Below are positions 44,035-53,114 of a stretch of DNA of 64,000 nucleotides, in pieces. This DNA is from CAMAPP01 sp046153685 (GTDB lineage: Bacteria; Pseudomonadota; Alphaproteobacteria; CADEGL01). The stretch's first letter is position 1; the number at the start of each line of letters is the position of its first letter. The translations under genes and the position numbers were made by a program. The DNA is taken from the NCBI GenBank assembly GCA_046153685.1, contig JBJXGH010000037.1:40082-104081 (forward strand), read 5' to 3'. The notes under the pieces are model-generated. The model was not told where the DNA came from. It made no database searches and was given only the letters and a program-made list of their open reading frames with translations.

Positions 44035-45207
44035 TCAGTGCTGAGGCCGGCAGGCGCGATCGGCCAGGCGGCGCATCATCGCTTCGCATAGCGCGATCTG
44101 GTCGAGGCTCACGAATTCGTTCGGTTTGTGCGCCTGATCGATGCTGCCCGGTCCGCAGATGACGGTTGGAATCCCGGCCTTCTGGAACAATCCCGCCTCT
44201 GTGCCGAAGGCGACCTTGCTGGTGGCGTTTGCCCCGGTCAGGTTTTTGGCGAGCTCCACGGCCGCGTCATCCTCGGCCGAATCGAGACCCGGTGTCATGC
44301 TGAGCTGGCTCCAGGTGAAGCCCGCATCCTGTGCGATCGCGCGCATTGCGGGCTGCAACTCGTCCTCGGCGTAGTGTTTGACGGCGGCGAACATTTCGTT
44401 CGGGTCGTCCGCCGGCAGGTGGCGAAACTCGAAATCGAATTGGCAATCCTTGGGCACGATGTTCAGCTGCGTGCCGCCGCGCACCACCCCGGTGTGGACG
44501 GTTGTGTAGGGCACGTCGAATTCGCGGTCATAGGGTCCGTTTACGCGCTTCTCCTCGGCCATCGCGCGCAAACGTACGATGACGAGGGCGGCCATCTCCA
44601 CCGCGTTCACGCCGTGCGGGGCGAGGGAGGAATGGGCCTCGAAGCCGCGAACATGGCAGCGGAAGCTCAGTTTGCCCTTGTGGGCGCGCACGACTTTCAT
44701 ACCTGTCGGCTCGCCGACAATGCACAGGGCCGGACGGCTGGAATGGGTGCCCAGCTTGTCGATGAGGCGGCGCACGCCGAGGCAGCCCACCTCCTCGTCG
44801 TAGGAAAAGGCCAGATGGATGGGCGTCTCGATGCCGCGCTTCAGAAACTCCGGCACATAGGCCAGCGACACGGCGACGAAGCTTTTCATGTCGCAGGCGC
44901 CGCGGCCGTATAGCTTGCCGTCCTTCTCGATCACCTCGAAGGGGTTGGAGTGCCATTCCTGCCCGTCGATGGGCACGACATCGGTGTGCCCCGACAGGCA
45001 GATGCCGGGCTTTCCCGCAGGTCCGAGCGTGGCGTAGAGATTGGCCTTCTTACCGGTTTCGTCGTGGACGAGCTCGCTTTCGACGCCGTGGCCCTTGAGA
45101 TAGCCTTGCACCCACGCGATGAGGGCGAGATTGGAATCGCGGCTGGTGGTGTCGAACGAGATGAGCTTCTTGATCATCTCGATGCAGGCGGGCGATGGTC
45201 GGACCAT
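44035..45207 (-). CDS. argE: Acetylornithine deacetylase (ArgE, M20 family)
   Basis: 390-residue di-zinc deacetylase. Metal and catalytic residues are in SGHTDVVP (His, Asp), YGRGACDMKSF, YDEEVGCLG (catalytic Glu and ligand Glu) and GEPTGMK; the dimerisation domain includes VRGFEAHSSLAP. It resembles ArgE, which frees ornithine from N-acetylornithine, though related M20 enzymes act on other N-acyl amino acids. ATG at 45207, 11 bp after the NAD kinase stop. No other arginine genes lie in the window. Confidence 0.9.
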   Translation of the reverse strand: MVRPSPACIEMIKKLISFDTTSRDSNLALIAWVQGYLKGHGVESELVHDETGKKANLYATLGPAGKPGICLSGHTDVVPIDGQEWHSNPFEVIEKDGKLYGRGACDMKSFVAVSLAYVPEFLKRGIETPIHLAFSYDEEVGCLGVRRLIDKLGTHSSRPALCIVGEPTGMKVVRAHKGKLSFRCHVRGFEAHSSLAPHGVNAVEMAALVIVRLRAMAEEKRVNGPYDREFDVPYTTVHTGVVRGGTQLNIVPKDCQFDFEFRHLPADDPNEMFAAVKHYAEDELQPAMRAIAQDAGFTWSQLSMTPGLDSAEDDAAVELAKNLTGANATSKVAFGTEAGLFQKAGIPTVICGPGSIDQAHKPNEFVSLDQIALCEAMMRRLADRACRPQH

Positions 45208-45218
45208 GGTTCGATGTC

Positions 45219-45986
45219 CTAGGCTTGAAATTGTTCCTTGAGGATGCGTTCCTCGTAGCTGTGCTCGGCATCGAATAGAATCGTCAGCGTGATCGCTGGG
45301 TCCTCGCACACCGTCACCTCGGTCACGTCGCGAATCTCGGTGTTATCGGCGACGGCGCTGACCGGCCTGAGCCTCGGTTCGTTGACTTCGAAGGCGACGG
45401 TTGCGGCGTGCGGCACGATGGCGCCGCGCCAGCGGCGAGGCCGGAACGCGCTGATGGGCGTGAGCGCCAAGACGCCCGAACCCATCGGCAGGATAGGGCC
45501 GTGGGCGGACAGATTATAGGCGGTGCTGCCCACGGGCGTCGCCACGAGCACGCCGTCGCAAATGAGTTCGTCGAGGCGCACGATGCCGTCGACCTTGATG
45601 CGAATCTTGGCCGCCAGGCGCGTCTCGCGCAGCAGCGATACCTCGTTGATCGCGATGGCTTCGCCGGCGCTGCCGTCGAGGCTGCGCGTGCGCATGCGCA
45701 AGGGATGAAAGCGCGTGGGTACCGCGCGCGCCATACGCTCGAGCAGGCCGTCCTCGCGGTATTCGTTCATCAGGAATCCGACCGTACCGCGGTGCATGCC
45801 GTAAATCGGCAACCCCCGCTCGCGGAAGCGGTGCAGCATTTCGAGCATGAATCCGTCACCGCCAAGCGCCACCACCGCCTCGGCGTCCTCGCTTGGGACA
45901 TGCGGATAGCGCGCCGACAGCCGGGCCAAGGCTTCCTGGGCCGGCGGCGCTTGGGCTGCGGCGAATGCGATCTTCGGACCCGGCAT
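45219..45986 (-). CDS. nadK: NAD kinase
   Basis: 255-residue kinase that phosphorylates NAD to NADP. The GGDG motif is at residues 42-45 (VVALGGDGFMLEML), followed by YGMHRGTVGFLMNEYRED and the second signature CDGVLVATPVGSTAYNLSA; SAHGPILP closes the site. This short form, lacking the long N-terminal extension, is usual in alphaproteobacteria. ATG at 45986; longer readings reach across the divergent gap and have no similarity. First gene of the minus-strand run nadK-argE-deacylase-abrB-sel1. Confidence 0.96.
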   Translation of the reverse strand: MPGPKIAFAAAQAPPAQEALARLSARYPHVPSEDAEAVVALGGDGFMLEMLHRFRERGLPIYGMHRGTVGFLMNEYREDGLLERMARAVPTRFHPLRMRTRSLDGSAGEAIAINEVSLLRETRLAAKIRIKVDGIVRLDELICDGVLVATPVGSTAYNLSAHGPILPMGSGVLALTPISAFRPRRWRGAIVPHAATVAFEVNEPRLRPVSAVADNTEIRDVTEVTVCEDPAITLTILFDAEHSYEERILKEQFQA

Positions 45987-46232
45987 GGTTGGGCGGTCTC
46001 TCCCGTGGGACGGCCGCGTGGGGCGCGCGGGCGGGGGAGTATAGCGCCCATAGCCGGCTAGAGAAGCCAGGCGAAAGAATCGGGCACGGCGGGAGCAGCC
46101 GGCCCCGGCGCGGGCTTGGATCGCGGTGAAGGAGCGCGGCACCCGAGTCGGGGCGGCGGCGACATTGCCAATTCGGTGTGTCCCGGCCATCGTGGAGCGC
46201 TCGTGGACGGGATGGTCGCTGAGGGGATGGGG

Positions 46233-46715
46233 ATGGCGAGGGCATTGGGATTGTTGGCCGCTTTGGCGGTCTTGGCGCTGGTCGCGCCGGTGGAAGGCGG
46301 CAAGGTGGACCGCCATGCCGGCTATTACTACCCCGCGCCGCGCACCGAAGAGGTCTATACCGCGCGCGCCCAGACCCTGCCTGATAGCGATCGCGCGCGG
46401 CGCATCGGCTTTGTCACCAGCCTATCGCTGCAATTGCAGTCGAATGCCTATTCGCCGCCCTTTGCCGTTTTCGCCAAGGGCGAGGACGGCGAGAAAATGA
46501 TCATCATCGGCCTGCGCGACGGCGAGCTCAACACGATCTACCGGGCGCGCGCGCTGTTCGCCATGCTGACGTCGTCGGCGCGCGGCTCGCAATTTTTCGT
46601 CGATCACCATGTCGAGGATTACTTCACGTTCTTCGATTTGGCGAAGCTCTTGGGCTTTTCCCAGATCACGATTAGCGACGGCCAGCGATTCTCGCACCGG
46701 GTCACGATAAAATAG
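46233..46715 (+). CDS. Exported hypothetical protein
   Basis: 160 residues from an ATG at 46233 with gagggg six bases upstream (ATGs at 46212 and 46227 are alternatives). MARALGLLAALAVLALVAPVEG looks like a signal peptide. The mature part contains KGEDGEKMIIIGLRDGELN and HHVEDYFTFFDLAKLLGF and ends FSHRVTIK; it is well folded-looking but I recognise no family. It converges with the large ankyrin gene, seven bases between stops, and is divergent from nadK by ~246 bp of GC-rich DNA with no other feature. Confidence 0.65.
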   Translation: MARALGLLAALAVLALVAPVEGGKVDRHAGYYYPAPRTEEVYTARAQTLPDSDRARRIGFVTSLSLQLQSNAYSPPFAVFAKGEDGEKMIIIGLRDGELNTIYRARALFAMLTSSARGSQFFVDHHVEDYFTFFDLAKLLGFSQITISDGQRFSHRVTIK

Positions 46716-46722
46716 GTCGCTC

Positions 46723-48897
46723 TCAGCGCTTGGCTTGCGAGAGGAGCTGTACCAAGTCGGCATAATTTTCCTTCTTGGCGTGATCGAGGGCGGAGAATCC
46801 GGCCTTGTCCTTGGTTTCAGGCTTGGCGCCGCCGGCAAGCAGCGTCTTCACGACGGCGACGTGGCCGTTAATGGTCGCCCGAATAAGCGCCGTGCGCCCG
46901 AAAATATCCGGATAATCGATTTCGACGCCTGATTTGATCAGTTTGTCCACGACGTCCTGATAACCATTGCTAGACGCCCAGTTGATCGCCGAACGTCCGT
47001 GCTTGTCGATCAAATCGGGATCCGCCCCGGCCTCGAGCAGCGCGCCGACCATCATGGGCTCGCCGCGCCAGCCCGCGTTGATGAGTGCGGTCTTGCCCTC
47101 GATGTCGCGGCCATCGGCGTCCTCGCCGCGCGCGATCAGGGTGCGCAGTTCGGCCAGATCGCCCTTGGCGACGGCATCGAGCAAGGCCTGCTTCTTGGTT
47201 GCGGCGCCGACTTGCGCTGGCTCGCCCAATACGGCCTTCAGCTCGCTGACCTCGCGCCGCGTGCGCATGAGATCGCTGGAGTTGAGCTGGGGTTCGATCA
47301 GCGCCGCCGCCCGCGCCGCCGATTCATTGCCCTGGCTGGCCGCGAGGGCAAGCCAAGTCCGGGCGTCGGCAAGATCCTGTTTCATGCCGTAGCCGCGCGC
47401 CGCCATGAAGCCGAGCGTCACTTGCGCATTGACGTGACCTTGACGGGCGGCGCGTTCGAGCATCTCCACGGCATGAGCAGGGTCGCGCGGCACGCCCTGG
47501 CCGAGCAGCTCGCGGCGCGCGAGGCCGTACTGCGCGTGGGCGGCGCCGCGCTCGGCGGCCTTGCGAATGCGCTCGACCACCTGCTGGCGTCGCGGCGTGG
47601 GCGGCAATTGGGGCACGGATTCGGGCGTCGTGATCGCGGCGGCTATATCCGAGTCCACGCCCGGCATCTGATTCACCAAGAGGCGCAGCGCCACATTGCC
47701 TTGGCGTTCCGCCGGGGCTTGGGACAAGCCTTGCGCCTGCGCCGATTTGCCGCCGCCGCCGGTGGCTGGATCGCCCAGCGGGGCATTGCCGGCCTTGCTG
47801 CCGGACGCCAGGTTCTCGATCGAGTTCGCGCCCTTCGCGGCCACCGCTGTGGTGCTCTTGGTCGAGGTGAGCACGGTCTCGGCTTCGGTCCTGCCGCCTT
47901 GCGCCTTGCCATCGGTCTGCAACGCCCCGCTCGTGGGCGTTTGGCTCTTGCCTTGCGAGTCCGGCGCGGCATCGGGATTGGCCGAGAGGGCGGCGAGTTT
48001 GGTCGATTTTCCCGGGCCCGGCAGCGCGGTCGCGCCTTTGCGCGCCGCCTGCACTTCGGCACGGCTGCGCGCCGCGTCGGCGGACATCGCGGGGTCGGCT
48101 TTTTCACTATCGGCTTGGCTTGGCGCGTCCTGTTGGGTGCCGGAAATCGGAGTGATTTTGGCGAGATTCCCCTTGGCGGCGAGCGCTTTGTCTTCTTTTT
48201 CCTTCGCGTTCTTCGTGCCTTGGACGATGGCGTCGGGTTTTTCGCTGCCGGGTGCGGTCTGATCGGGGGCGCCACCGCGGCTCTCCTCGCCGCGCTCGGA
48301 CGATTTGAACTTCGCGGGCTTGGCGCTCTCTTGGTCCGCGCGCTCGGATTTGGGCGCGCTGGTCGGGTTGTCTTGATGCGCTTCAGGCGGCGTGGGCTTG
48401 GGGGTCGCATCCTGCGCCGCCTTCACGGCGGACGGCGCGCGCCGTGGAAGGGGCGCCAACGCCTTGCCGTCATCGCTACCGCCGGTCTTGAGATTGATTT
48501 TGCTGGCGTCGTTGGGCGGCGAGGCTGGCACTTGATCGCCTGCGTCGGGGCCGATCTTGGGCCCGGAACCCTTGCCCAAGCGCGACTGATCCCAACTGAC
48601 CGAGCCGTAGGCGCGCAGGACCTCCGGATCTTCCTTCGGACCCATGAACACGACATCGACACGGAAGTTCTCGGGGCGCGTGCGTTCCTCAAGCCAGTCG
48701 AGATCGAGTTGCGGCAGGCCGAACACGAACACCGTCACCGCGCAGATATGAAGCACAACCGATAGGAGAAGGGCGGGTTGGCTCATAAGCGCCACCTGGC
48801 GCGCCGTATCCGAGAGCGCCACGCGCCCTTCCGCGCGCTCGATCATGAGGGGCGCGTTCACCGAATCTCCACCATCCTCGCGGTATGGGTCCGACAT
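46723..48897 (-). CDS. Membrane-anchored Sel1/ankyrin-repeat protein with TolA-like layout
   Basis: About 724 residues. A short cytoplasmic N-terminus and one membrane helix near 40-60 (ALLLSVVLHICAVTVFVFGLP) recall TonB/TolA anchors. Residues ~95-410 are a low-complexity Lys/Ala/Ser/Pro/Gly linker that should be disordered. Then come two to three Sel1 repeats (~430-520; ARRELLGQGVPRDPAHAVEML, TLGFMAARGYGMKQDLADAR) and about four ankyrin repeats to the end (GKTALINAGWRGEPMMVGAL, GRSAINWASSNGYQDVVDKL, GRTALIRATINGHVAVVKTL). Start taken at the ATG at 48897; ATG 48906 is possible. The repeats would lie in the periplasm on a long flexible arm. Confidence 0.82.
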   Translation of the reverse strand: MSDPYREDGGDSVNAPLMIERAEGRVALSDTARQVALMSQPALLLSVVLHICAVTVFVFGLPQLDLDWLEERTRPENFRVDVVFMGPKEDPEVLRAYGSVSWDQSRLGKGSGPKIGPDAGDQVPASPPNDASKINLKTGGSDDGKALAPLPRRAPSAVKAAQDATPKPTPPEAHQDNPTSAPKSERADQESAKPAKFKSSERGEESRGGAPDQTAPGSEKPDAIVQGTKNAKEKEDKALAAKGNLAKITPISGTQQDAPSQADSEKADPAMSADAARSRAEVQAARKGATALPGPGKSTKLAALSANPDAAPDSQGKSQTPTSGALQTDGKAQGGRTEAETVLTSTKSTTAVAAKGANSIENLASGSKAGNAPLGDPATGGGGKSAQAQGLSQAPAERQGNVALRLLVNQMPGVDSDIAAAITTPESVPQLPPTPRRQQVVERIRKAAERGAAHAQYGLARRELLGQGVPRDPAHAVEMLERAARQGHVNAQVTLGFMAARGYGMKQDLADARTWLALAASQGNESAARAAALIEPQLNSSDLMRTRREVSELKAVLGEPAQVGAATKKQALLDAVAKGDLAELRTLIARGEDADGRDIEGKTALINAGWRGEPMMVGALLEAGADPDLIDKHGRSAINWASSNGYQDVVDKLIKSGVEIDYPDIFGRTALIRATINGHVAVVKTLLAGGAKPETKDKAGFSALDHAKKENYADLVQLLSQAKR

Positions 48898-48943
48898 GGC
48901 CGCCATCTTTTCCGTCAATCCAGTCCGGAAATCGCCGCGCCGC

Positions 48944-49246
48944 GTGATAAGGCGGGCTTATGTTCCGGTCCTAAGTCTCCCGGTCCTATGGGCGGTTTGC
49001 TTTGGCACGGCCGCCTCGGCGAATGCGCAAGAAGCAGGCCCGAGGGGCGCAGCTTACACCTTTCGCTGTTATCAAGCCGGGGTGCTGATCGTCAGCGAAC
49101 AAGTTCGGGCGCCGCCGCGAAAAGATCAAGGGATATGGAAGGGCGAACGCTGGAGCACGGAGCAAGGCGAAAGCGGCCTTGCCATCGTGTTCGATCCCGG
49201 CGAAAGCGCCGCGTGTCTGGCGACCGAAAACCCCAAACGCAAGTGA
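48944..49246 (+). CDS. Small exported hypothetical protein
   Basis: About 100 residues if begun at the GTG at 48944 (MIRRAYVPVLSLPVLWAVCFG, a signal peptide ending near ASANA-Q); an ATG at 48896 gives 116 residues but overlaps the start codon of the divergent ankyrin gene. The mature part has two Cys (TFRCYQAG and ESAACLAT) likely disulphide-bonded. No family is recognised. It ends one base before the moaA stop on the other strand. Confidence 0.55.
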   Translation: MIRRAYVPVLSLPVLWAVCFGTAASANAQEAGPRGAAYTFRCYQAGVLIVSEQVRAPPRKDQGIWKGERWSTEQGESGLAIVFDPGESAACLATENPKRK

Positions 49247-49247
49247 C

Positions 49248-50282
49248 CTAGCCGCCGGTGACGCTCATGTGGCGGGAAATGGGCCGAAGCGCGTGGCGCC
49301 GGTCGATGATGAAGTCGTGACCCTTGGGCTTGCGGGCAATGGCCGCACGAATGGCGCGCGTCAGCGCTGCGTCGTCGGCATGCGCGCGCAACGGCGTGCG
49401 CAGGTCCGCCGCGTCCTCTTGGCCCAAACACATGAACAGCGTGCCCGTGCAGGTCAGGCGCACGCGGTTGCAAAGCTCGCAGAAATTGTGAGTGAGCGGG
49501 GTGATGAACCCGAGACGCCGCCCGGTTTCCTTGACCGTGAAATAGCGCGCCGGCCCGCCCGTGCGGTAATCGCTGTCCTCGAGCGTGAAGGCGCGCGCAA
49601 GCTCGGCCCGCACCATCGAAAGTGGATAGTATTGATCGACGCGCTGCGCGCCGATATCACCCATGGGCATGACCTCGATCACGGTCATGTCGTAGCCGCG
49701 CCGGCCGCACCAGCGCACCATGGCTTCGAGTTCGCCGATATTCACGTCCTTGAGCGCGACCGCGTTGATCTTGACCGCTAGACCCGCTGCGTCCGCCGCG
49801 TCGAGTCCGGCCAAGACCTGTTCCAGCCGTCCCCAGCGTGTGATTGCGGCGAATTTTTCCGGATCGAGCGTGTCGATGGAAACATTGATGCGCCGGACCC
49901 CGGTTGCGGCCAATTCGCCCGCGTATTTCGCCAGTTGGCTGCCATTGGTGGTGAGGGTTAATTCTTCGAGCGCGCCGGATTCGAGATGGCGACCGAGCGA
50001 GCGAACGAGCGCCATGATATTACGCCGCACCAAGGGTTCGCCGCCCGTGAGGCGCAGCTTGCGCACGCCGAGATCGATGAAGGCCGAGCACAGCCGGTCG
50101 AGTTCCTCGAGCGACAGGACCTCGGCCTTGGGCAGAAAGGTCATGTCTTCGGCCATGCAGTACACGCAGCGAAAATCGCAGCGATCCGTGACCGAAACCC
50201 GGAGATAGCGAATCGCGCGCGCGAAGGGATCGACGAGAGGCGCGTCTTTGGCGGCGAGTGGTGTGGGCGTCGGGGCGTTCAT
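49248..50282 (-). CDS. moaA: GTP 3',8-cyclase MoaA
   Basis: 344-residue radical SAM enzyme, first step of molybdopterin synthesis. The SAM Fe-S cluster cysteines are Cys35, Cys39 and Cys42 (DRCDFRCVYCMAED); the C-terminal cluster cysteines are in CELCNRVRLTCTGTLFMC; the protein ends in the required GG (MSVTGG). ATG at 50282 with aaggcg upstream; a GTG at 50291 would add three residues. The divergent mobA, 177 bp away, works later in the same cofactor pathway, in agreement with shared control. Confidence 0.97.
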   Translation of the reverse strand: MNAPTPTPLAAKDAPLVDPFARAIRYLRVSVTDRCDFRCVYCMAEDMTFLPKAEVLSLEELDRLCSAFIDLGVRKLRLTGGEPLVRRNIMALVRSLGRHLESGALEELTLTTNGSQLAKYAGELAATGVRRINVSIDTLDPEKFAAITRWGRLEQVLAGLDAADAAGLAVKINAVALKDVNIGELEAMVRWCGRRGYDMTVIEVMPMGDIGAQRVDQYYPLSMVRAELARAFTLEDSDYRTGGPARYFTVKETGRRLGFITPLTHNFCELCNRVRLTCTGTLFMCLGQEDAADLRTPLRAHADDAALTRAIRAAIARKPKGHDFIIDRRHALRPISRHMSVTGG

Positions 50283-50458
50283 TTGGTTCACGCCTTTAAC
50301 ATATGCCTCCCGGCGGCGCGATCAATGGCCGATCGCGGCGTCGGCTCTGCGCGCCCTTCAAACCCCTTCCGCCTTGTTCGCGCCCATCCCAGAGCGCATA
50401 TTTCCCTTGCCATGGCCGCTCGCAAGTCTTGCATCCGCTCCATTCCCCCGTCACGGCC

Positions 50459-51079
50459 ATGTTCCCCGACACCGTAGGAATCTTGCTTGCGGGTGGGCTT
50501 TCCCGTCGAATGGGCGTGGGTGACAAGACGCTTTGCCTCCTTGGCGGGCGACCCATTCTCGATCATGTGATCGCCCGCGCGCGACCCCAGGTCGGACGCC
50601 TTATCCTCAATGCCAATGGCGACCCTGCGCGGTTTGCTTCGTTCGGCCTGCCGGTCATCGCGGATGCGATCGCGGGCCATGCGGGCCCACTCGCGGGAAT
50701 TCTCACCGGTCTTGAATGGCTATCGGCCCATGCGCCCGAGGCGCGGTGGCTCGCGAGCTTTCCAGCCGATGCGCCGTTCCTGCCGCATGATCTGGTCGTG
50801 CGCCTGCGCGCGGGTATCGTGGATGGGGGGGCGGAAATCGCTTGCGCCGTCTCCGCAGGGCGCAGCCATCCGGTCTTGGCCCTTTGGCCGCAAGGCCTCG
50901 CGGGCGAATTGCGCCGCGCCATGATCGAGGACGGCGCGCGCAAGGTCGAAGACTGGATCGCGCGCCGCCGCCTCGCGCGCGTTGAGTTTTCAGCCGCGCC
51001 GAGCGATCCGTTCTTCAACGTGAATCGCCCGGCGGATTTGGCCGAGGCAGAGCGGCTGCTCGGCCGATCTCGAACATGA
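50459..51079 (+). CDS. mobA: Molybdenum cofactor guanylyltransferase MobA
   Basis: 206-residue nucleotidyltransferase that adds GMP to molybdopterin to make the MGD form used by DMSO-reductase-type enzymes. The GTP-binding start GILLAGGLSRRMGVGDKTLC, the metal Asp in FPADAPFLP and the late FFNVNRPADL are family marks. ATG at 50459; the open frame continues upstream without similarity. Divergent from moaA; its 3' end converges on the Rieske oxygenase gene, 23 bp away. Confidence 0.94.
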   Translation: MFPDTVGILLAGGLSRRMGVGDKTLCLLGGRPILDHVIARARPQVGRLILNANGDPARFASFGLPVIADAIAGHAGPLAGILTGLEWLSAHAPEARWLASFPADAPFLPHDLVVRLRAGIVDGGAEIACAVSAGRSHPVLALWPQGLAGELRRAMIEDGARKVEDWIARRRLARVEFSAAPSDPFFNVNRPADLAEAERLLGRSRT

Positions 51080-51102
51080 CGTGGCGCGTTGGCCGCGATC
51101 TC

Positions 51103-52275
51103 TCAGCCGATGGCCTCGGCGTATAAATTCTGGAAATTATGCACGCTCCGCTCCCAATAGGGTGAAAACCGCGTGCGGATGCCCGCCGCGTCGCGCACGC
51201 GGGCCATTTCCTGGACATTGCGCACGAGCGCAATGTCCTGCTCGCCGATGGTGCGCCAGCTATCGAAAACGGCTTCGCGGTGTTCGCGGTGGTCGGGAGA
51301 GGTCGCCCCGTCGCCGAATAAATAAAGATGGCGCACATAGCGCGTTCGATCGTGCCCGTGCGGCAGCAGGAAGTTCAATCCGACATGGTTGGCATTTATG
51401 AAAAAGATGCCGGTCGGGAAAATCGTGATGAGATATTGCCGCTTGCCCAGATCGGGCGGCGATCGGGGGCAGCGGGGCAACGCGTTTTGCCGGACGATGC
51501 TGCCGCCCTCGCCGAGCTTGCGAAACGCCTCCGGCAGGTAGTGCATGGATATGGCGCAATCGCCGAGCACCTCGTGCCGCCAATCGGCCTGCTTTTCGCC
51601 CGTGGCGAGTTGGGGATGGCAGAACGGCACGTGATAATTCTCCATCGCCCCCTCGACGACGAATTTCCAATTTCCTTCGAAGGGCGTGTCGATCGTGGTG
51701 CCGTAGCTGAGTCCGGACAGGTCGAACTCCGCGAAGAACCCCGCAAGCGGCGCCAGCCAGTCCTCGAAGGGCCGCGCCCGGCCGTCGATATTGACGAAGA
51801 CGTAGTCCAGCCAGCGCGCGCTGCGGATTTCGACGAGGCCGAGCGTCGAGTTGTCGAAGGCTTCGTGCCGATGCGCGTCGTCGCCGGCGATCATGGGCGT
51901 GGCGGAAAGCGCGCCGTCGAGATCGTATGTCCAAGAATGCCACGGGCATTGGATCGCGCGCTTCCTGCGGCAGGGCTCGGCCACGAGCTTCATGCCGCGA
52001 TGCCGGCAAATATTGTGGAAGCACTTCACGCGCCCCTCGCGCGTGCGCACGACCAGAACGTGCCAGCCCGCTATCTCCACGGGCTTCATGTCGCCAGGCT
52101 CCGGAACCTCGGCTCCGACCGCGACGGGCACCCAGCGGCGCGCGAAGATGCGCTCGTGCTCCAGCTCGAAACTTCCCGGTCCATAATATCCGCCGGGCAA
52201 TCCGATGGCGTGCGCCGTCGGCCGCGCGAGCGCGTTTCGATCCGATCGATCCGAAGGGGCGGTGGGCGGGGTCAA
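51103..52275 (-). CDS. Rieske aromatic ring-hydroxylating oxygenase, large subunit
   Basis: 390-residue oxygenase alpha subunit. The N-terminal Rieske [2Fe-2S] domain has CRHRGMK and, 17 residues on, CPWHSWTYD (two Cys, two His); the catalytic domain has the mononuclear iron site in NYHVPFCHP with an Asp further on (probably EQDIALV). It may hydroxylate or demethylate an aromatic or quaternary-amine substrate. No ATG is suitable; TTG at 52275 is the likely start. It follows two SDR genes on the same strand, 28 bp after the nearer one, but no ferredoxin or reductase gene is adjacent. Confidence 0.9.
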   Translation of the reverse strand: MTPPTAPSDRSDRNALARPTAHAIGLPGGYYGPGSFELEHERIFARRWVPVAVGAEVPEPGDMKPVEIAGWHVLVVRTREGRVKCFHNICRHRGMKLVAEPCRRKRAIQCPWHSWTYDLDGALSATPMIAGDDAHRHEAFDNSTLGLVEIRSARWLDYVFVNIDGRARPFEDWLAPLAGFFAEFDLSGLSYGTTIDTPFEGNWKFVVEGAMENYHVPFCHPQLATGEKQADWRHEVLGDCAISMHYLPEAFRKLGEGGSIVRQNALPRCPRSPPDLGKRQYLITIFPTGIFFINANHVGLNFLLPHGHDRTRYVRHLYLFGDGATSPDHREHREAVFDSWRTIGEQDIALVRNVQEMARVRDAAGIRTRFSPYWERSVHNFQNLYAEAIG

Positions 52276-52303
52276 GGTGGGTGTGCGTCTGGTTGGTTGT
52301 GCG

Positions 52304-53086
52304 CTAATTGGTCTCGGGCATGACGTAGTTTAGCGCCAAGCGCCCGCCATCGGCGTAATAAGTTTGACCGGTTACGAAGCTCGCCTCGTCCGAGGCAAGG
52401 AATACCGCCACCGCCGCGATTTCGTACGGTTCGGCCGCCCGGCCGAGCGGCGTGCGGGCCTTCAAGCCCTTGAGCCGCACGGGGTCCGATAGCGGTTCGG
52501 CCATCATCGCGGTCTTCACGGGACCCGGGCCGATGGCGACAACGCGGATGCCGTGCGGCGCCATGGATAGCGCGAAGGTGCGGGTGAGGAGATTGACCGC
52601 GCCCTTGCTCGCGGAATAGCAGCCCTCGTAATTGTCGCCGACGACGGCGACGGTCGAGGCGATATTGATGATCACGCCCTTGCGCTTACCCGCGATCATG
52701 CGCTTGGCCGCTTCCTGATCGGTCAGTAAGACGCCTTTGACGTTGACCGCGAATACCTTGTCGAAGGTTTCGTCGGTCACGTCCATCACGTCGCCGACAT
52801 CAATCAGCGCGGCATTGGCGATCACGATATCGAGCTGGCCGAACGAGGTCACGGCGCGATCCATCAGCGCGCTGACCTGGGCGCGCGAGGTTACATCGCA
52901 GCGCGCATAGATCGCCCGCCCGCCCTTGGCCTTGATGCCGGCGGTCACCTCTTCGCCCTCGCGGTCGAGGATGTCGGCGATCACGACGGCGGCGCCCTCC
53001 TGGGCGAAGCGTTCGGCATATGCTTGACCGATGCCGCGCGCGGCTCCGGTGATGACGGCGACCTTGTCCTTGAGGCGCATGGGCAT
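52304..53086 (-). CDS. SDR family oxidoreductase (copy A of pair)
   Basis: 260-residue short-chain dehydrogenase: TGAARGIGQAYA cofactor loop, IANAAL, active Ser in IASTVAV, and CYSASKGAV with Tyr and Lys. Asp in IADILDREG suggests NAD. The C-terminus TGQTYYADGGRLALNYVMPE is nearly shared with the next gene, so the two are paralogues. ATG at 53086 close behind ggagaga. In a run SDR-SDR-Rieske oxygenase; may oxidise a diol or alcohol made by the oxygenase. Confidence 0.92.
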   Translation of the reverse strand: MPMRLKDKVAVITGAARGIGQAYAERFAQEGAAVVIADILDREGEEVTAGIKAKGGRAIYARCDVTSRAQVSALMDRAVTSFGQLDIVIANAALIDVGDVMDVTDETFDKVFAVNVKGVLLTDQEAAKRMIAGKRKGVIINIASTVAVVGDNYEGCYSASKGAVNLLTRTFALSMAPHGIRVVAIGPGPVKTAMMAEPLSDPVRLKGLKARTPLGRAAEPYEIAAVAVFLASDEASFVTGQTYYADGGRLALNYVMPETN

Positions 53087-53114
53087 TCTCTCCGCTATCG
53101 GCGCGGGGGCTGAG

